A stretch of 49,163 nucleotides of DNA from NCBI GenBank assembly GCA_022841885.1, contig JALHQP010000015.1, forward strand, positions 1 to 49,163, read 5' to 3'. Position numbers and translations under genes: made by a program. The notes under the pieces are model-generated. The model was not told the origin of the DNA. It ran no database searches and worked only from the letters and a program-made list of their open reading frames with translations. Below, one piece after another: positions 45,971-49,163 of the stretch (position 1 is the stretch's first letter; each line of letters starts with the position of its first letter). This DNA comes from Aquincola sp. (lineage in GTDB: Bacteria > Pseudomonadota > Gammaproteobacteria > Burkholderiales > Burkholderiaceae_C).

Positions 45971-46875
45971 GGCAGCAGTGCCTGCACTTCAGCAGGCGAA
46001 AGAAGTCGGTCGGGAATCAGTTCGCCGGCGGCGATGTGCGCAGCACCCAGCAGCGAGCGCGCCTCGGGGCCGTAGACGCGCACGCGCGGCGCATCGGGGG
46101 CCGGCACGCGGCGCCGCAGCCCGGTCAGGAAACGAGCCGCCTCGTCGGACGACAGGCGCCACTCGGGCCAGTCGGCCAGCAGCACGTCGGGCGCCAGCAG
46201 GTGCCGGTCGCGTTCGGCCTCGGGCAACGCGTCCAGCGCGTCGAGCGTGATGGCGTCGTCCACCCTCAGCGCGCCGCTGCCGGTGCGGCGCAGCGCTGCC
46301 AGGTGGGCGCCACAGCCGAGCGCGGCGCCGATGTCTTCGGCCAGGGTGCGCACGTAGGTGCCCTTGCTGCAACGCACGTCGAGCGTCAGCCGGTCATCCT
46401 GCCAGTCGACGATGTCGAGCGCGTGAATCGTGATGCGCCGGGCCGCACGCTCGACCTCGATGCCCCGCCGCGCGTACTCGTACAGCGCCCTGCCCTCGTG
46501 CTTGAGCGCCGAGTGCATCGGCGGGCGCTGCTCGATCGGGCCGGTGAAGCGCGCCAGCACGGCGTGGAGCGCGCTGCGGTCGACCGCGACGGGACGCCGC
46601 TCGAGCCGCTCGCCCTCGAGATCACCGGTGGTCGTCGTCACACCCAGGTGCAGCGTCGCGATGTAGCGTTTGTCGGCGTCCAGGCTGGCCTGCGAGAACT
46701 TGGTCGCGGCGCCGAAGCACAGCGGCAGCAGGCCCGAGGCCAACGGGTCGAGCGTGCCCGTGTGGCCGGCCTTCTCGGCGTTGAACAGGCGCTTCGCCCG
46801 CTGCAGGGCGTGGTTGCTCGACAGGCCGAGCGGCTTGTCGAGCAGGAGCACTCCATGCACGGCGCGGCGGGCCAT
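45967..46875 (-). CDS. truB: tRNA pseudouridine(55) synthase TruB
   Basis: 302-aa enzyme that makes pseudouridine 55 in the T-arm of tRNA. The [14 protein letters not shown] opening and catalytic D43 in [12 protein letters not shown] are intact; the [13 protein letters not shown] segment is conserved. It overlaps typA by 4 bp and starts 2 bp after the rbfA stop. Length normal. Confidence 0.95.
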
Positions 46876-46877
46876 CG

Positions 46878-47246
46878 TCAGTCCTCTTTCGCTCGCGTGG
46901 CGTTGGCACTGCGGATCAGCGCGTTCAGCTCGGCCGCACGTTCGGTCGTGCGGTCGAACTGGAAGTGCAGCGTCGGCACGGTGTGGATCGCCAGGCGCTT
47001 GAACAGGCCGTTGCGCAGGAAGCCGGCGGCCTCGTTGAGTGCGTCCTCGCAGTCCTGCGGGTCGCCCACCAGGAGCGAAAAGCGCACCTTGGCATGCGCA
47101 TAGTCGGGCGACACCTCGACGCCGTTGACGGTGAGCATGCCCACGCGCGGGTCCTTCAGCTCGCGGATCAGTTCGGCCAGATCGCGCTGGATCTGGTCGG
47201 CGACGCGGAAGCTGCGGTTGGGGATCGAGCGTTTGTGTTTGGTCAT
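46878..47246 (-). CDS. rbfA: 30S ribosome-binding factor A
   Basis: 122-aa KH-fold assembly factor for the 30S subunit, needed for 16S 5'-end maturation. Starts with [14 protein letters not shown] and includes [13 protein letters not shown] and [12 protein letters not shown]. Located between infB and truB in the classical order. A strong stem-loop separates it from infB. Confidence 0.93.
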   Translation of the reverse strand: MTKHKRSIPNRSFRVADQIQRDLAELIRELKDPRVGMLTVNGVEVSPDYAHAKVRFSLLVGDPQDCEDALNEAAGFLRNGLFKRLAIHTVPTLHFQFDRTTERAAELNALIRSANATRAKED

Positions 47247-47266
47247 CGTGGTCTACCCAGAAGCCA

Positions 47267-47297
47267 GAAAGCCCCGCCGGGTGAGGACGGGGCTTTC
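47267..47297 (-). terminator. Stem-loop between infB and rbfA
   Basis: GAAAGCCCCG (47267-47276) and CGGGGCTTTC (47288-47297) form a perfect 10-bp stem with an 11-base loop. Read on the minus strand it follows infB by 24 bp and precedes rbfA by 21 bp, with only a T-poor CTTTCTGG tail. It is likely a partial terminator or processing site tuning rbfA-truB-typA expression. Confidence 0.7.
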
Positions 47298-47320
47298 GAC
47301 TCAGTGGCGAAGTTCCCGTC

Positions 47321-49163
47321 CTAGAGGGTTCGGGCGACTTCCTTGACTTCGAAGAACTCCAGCTGGTCGCCTTCCTTGATGTCGGTGACGTTCTTCAACT
47401 TGATGCCGCACTCGAAGCCCTCGGCCACCTCGCGCACGTCGTCCTTGATGCGGCGCAGCGACTCGACCTCTCCGGTGTAGATGACCACGTTGTCGCGCAG
47501 CAGCCGGAAGCGCGCGTTGCGGGTCACGCGGCCGGCGGTGATCATCGAGCCGGCCACGGTGCCGATCTTGCTGGCCACGAACACGGTGCGGATCTCGGCC
47601 GTGCCGATGACCTCTTCCCGTTGCTCCGGCGCCAGCATGCCTTCCATCGCCGCCTTCACCTCGTCGACCGCGTCGTAGATGATGTCGTAGTAGCGCAGAT
47701 CGACACCCGACGACTCGGCGAGCTTGCGCGCCTGCGCATCGGCACGCACGTTGAAGCCGACGATGACCGCCTTGGACGCGATCGCCAGGTTGACGTCGCT
47801 CTCGCTGATGCCGCCCACCGCCGCGTGCACGATCTGCACCTTGACCTCCGGCGTCGACAGCTTGATCAGCGACTGCGCCAGCGCTTCCTGCGAACCCTGC
47901 ACGTCGGCCTTGACGATCAGGCTGAGCGTCTGGGTGCCCGCGCCGGCCTGCTCGAACACGTTCTCCAGCTTGGCCGCCTGCTGCTTGGACAGCTTCACGT
48001 CGCGGTACTTGCCGGAGCGGAAGGTGGCGATCTCGCGGGCGCGGCGCTCGTCGGACATGACCATGAACTCGTCGCCGGCCTGAGGCACTTCGGACAGACC
48101 CTGGATTTCGACCGGGATCGACGGGCCGGCCTCGTCGGTGGACTTGCCGTTCTCGTCGAGCATGGCGCGCACGCGGCCGTAGCTCGAGCCGGCGATCACC
48201 ACGTCGCCCTTCTTCAGGGTGCCGCTTTGCACCAGCACGGTGGCCACCGGGCCGCGGCCCTTGTCGAGCTTCGCTTCGATGACGAGGCCCTTGGCCATGG
48301 CGTCGGCCGGCGACTTGAGCTCGAGCACCTCGGCCTGCAGCAGCACCTGCTCGAGCAGGTCGTCGATGCCCTGGCCGGTCTTGGCCGACACCGGCACGAA
48401 AGGCGAGTCGCCGCCGAAGTCCTCCGGCACCACCTGCTCGGCCACCAGCTCGCTCTTCACGCGCTCGGGGTTGGCCTCGGGCTTGTCGATCTTGTTCATC
48501 GCCACGACGATCGGCACGCCGGCCGCCTTGGCGTGGTGGATCGCTTCCTTGGTCTGAGGCATCACGCCATCGTCGGCCGCCACCACCAGGATCACGATGT
48601 CGGTGGCCTTGGCACCCCGGGCGCGCATCGCGGTGAACGCGGCGTGGCCCGGCGTGTCCAGGAAGGTGATCATGCCGCGCGGCGTCTGCACGTGGTACGC
48701 GCCGATGTGCTGCGTGATGCCACCGGCCTCGCCCGCCGCCACGCGGGCGGTGCGGATGTAGTCCAGCAGCGAGGTCTTGCCGTGGTCGACGTGGCCCATC
48801 ACGGTGACCACCGGCGCACGCGGCAGCAGTTCGCCGGTCTGCGCGGCCTGTTCTTCCTCGGTGAACGCGTCCGGGTCGTCGAGCTTGGCGGCCAGCGCCT
48901 TGTGGCCCATTTCCTCGACCAGGATCATCGCCGTCTCCTGGTCGAGCGACTGGTTGATGGTGACCATCTGGCCCAGCTTCATCAGGTGCTTGACGACCTC
49001 GGCAGCCTTGACGCTCATCTTGTGCGCCAGGTCGGCCACGGTGATCGTCTCGGGCACGTGCACTTCCTGCTGCACGAACTCGGTCGACATCGCCGCGTGA
49101 TCGGCTCCGTTGCCGTCGCGCTCGCCACGGCGGCCTGCGCCGCCGCGCGGTGCACGCCAGCCG
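47321..49163 (-). CDS. infB: Translation initiation factor IF-2 (5' end beyond window)
   Basis: The coding frame runs from the stop at 47321 to the window edge, so the long N-terminal part is missing. Visible are the IF2_N-like [11 protein letters not shown] segment, G1 [13 protein letters not shown]3 DTPGHAAF and G4 NKID, and the C-terminal initiator-tRNA domain with TAEIRTVF. The residues encoded beyond 49090 ([20 protein letters not shown]) are the low-complexity linker typical of IF-2. An internal ATG at 49090 is not the true start. Confidence 0.95.
   Translation of the reverse strand, partial: GWRAPRGGAGRRGERDGNGADHAAMSTEFVQQEVHVPETITVADLAHKMSVKAAEVVKHLMKLGQMVTINQSLDQETAMILVEEMGHKALAAKLDDPDAFTEEEQAAQTGELLPRAPVVTVMGHVDHGKTSLLDYIRTARVAAGEAGGITQHIGAYHVQTPRGMITFLDTPGHAAFTAMRARGAKATDIVILVVAADDGVMPQTKEAIHHAKAAGVPIVVAMNKIDKPEANPERVKSELVAEQVVPEDFGGDSPFVPVSAKTGQGIDDLLEQVLLQAEVLELKSPADAMAKGLVIEAKLDKGRGPVATVLVQSGTLKKGDVVIAGSSYGRVRAMLDENGKSTDEAGPSIPVEIQGLSEVPQAGDEFMVMSDERRAREIATFRSGKYRDVKLSKQQAAKLENVFEQAGAGTQTLSLIVKADVQGSQEALAQSLIKLSTPEVKVQIVHAAVGGISESDVNLAIASKAVIVGFNVRADAQARKLAESSGVDLRYYDIIYDAVDEVKAAMEGMLAPEQREEVIGTAEIRTVFVASKIGTVAGSMITAGRVTRNARFRLLRDNVVIYTGEVESLRRIKDDVREVAEGFECGIKLKNVTDIKEGDQLEFFEVKEVARTL

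Overview
The window is about 49 kb of very GC-rich DNA. Wobble positions are almost all G or C, ATGA/TGATG gene overlaps are frequent, and the right end carries an infB-rbfA-truB-typA block. Together with an intergenic CCCCCCGAGGGGG-type element, this points to a betaproteobacterium of the Burkholderiales, probably near the Rubrivivax/Leptothrix/Variovorax groups. Genus is inference. No rRNA, tRNA, CRISPR array, transposase or integrase was seen.

Region 1 (about 0.1-16.3 kb) is a polyamine and agmatine catabolic locus. It holds an agmatinase, a divergent Lrp/AsnC regulator, an omega-amino-acid aminotransferase, the gamma-glutamylation route (PuuB-, PuuD-, PuuA- and PuuC-like enzymes), a SpuC-like putrescine aminotransferase, a complete PotFGHI-type ABC importer, an outer-membrane porin and a second glutamine-synthetase-fold ligase. 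Agmatine gives putrescine; putrescine is either glutamylated, oxidised and hydrolysed to GABA, or directly transaminated. The first aminotransferase could remove the GABA amino group.

Region 2 (16.3-34.6 kb) looks like a two-armed hydroxyproline/proline-isomer locus. The plus-strand arm has a 4-hydroxyproline epimerase, a GntR regulator, a polar amino-acid ABC importer, a DadA-like FAD dehydrogenase and a second proline-racemase-superfamily enzyme with a Ser/Cys active-site pair. The minus-strand arm has an Ldh-family imine reductase, an enolase-superfamily enzyme resembling the cis-3-hydroxyproline dehydratase/hydroxyproline-betaine epimerase subgroup, a DHDPS-family deaminase and a TRAP transporter. 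A divergent GntR-SDR-aldo/keto reductase unit borders it. Between the arms (23.4-26.1 kb) lies an islet of visibly lower GC with small unknown genes, a DUF3251-like lipoprotein, a DUF2971-like protein and a decayed frame.

Region 3 (34.6-38.4 kb) holds a GNAT gene and dusA, followed by a 1.9-kb islet of three unknown genes. The islet is bounded by a 75-bp direct repeat (71/75 identical) of the 5' end of dusA. All three differences inside the duplicated codons are synonymous, and identity stops inside the conserved SVAPMMD segment. This is the footprint of integration into dusA, with no integrase remaining.

Region 4 (38.4-49.2 kb) has a secreted DUF11-like protein, two alpha/beta hydrolases, a WS/DGAT acyltransferase and an EamA transporter. 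It ends with the translation-related block typA, truB, rbfA and infB; infB runs off the window.
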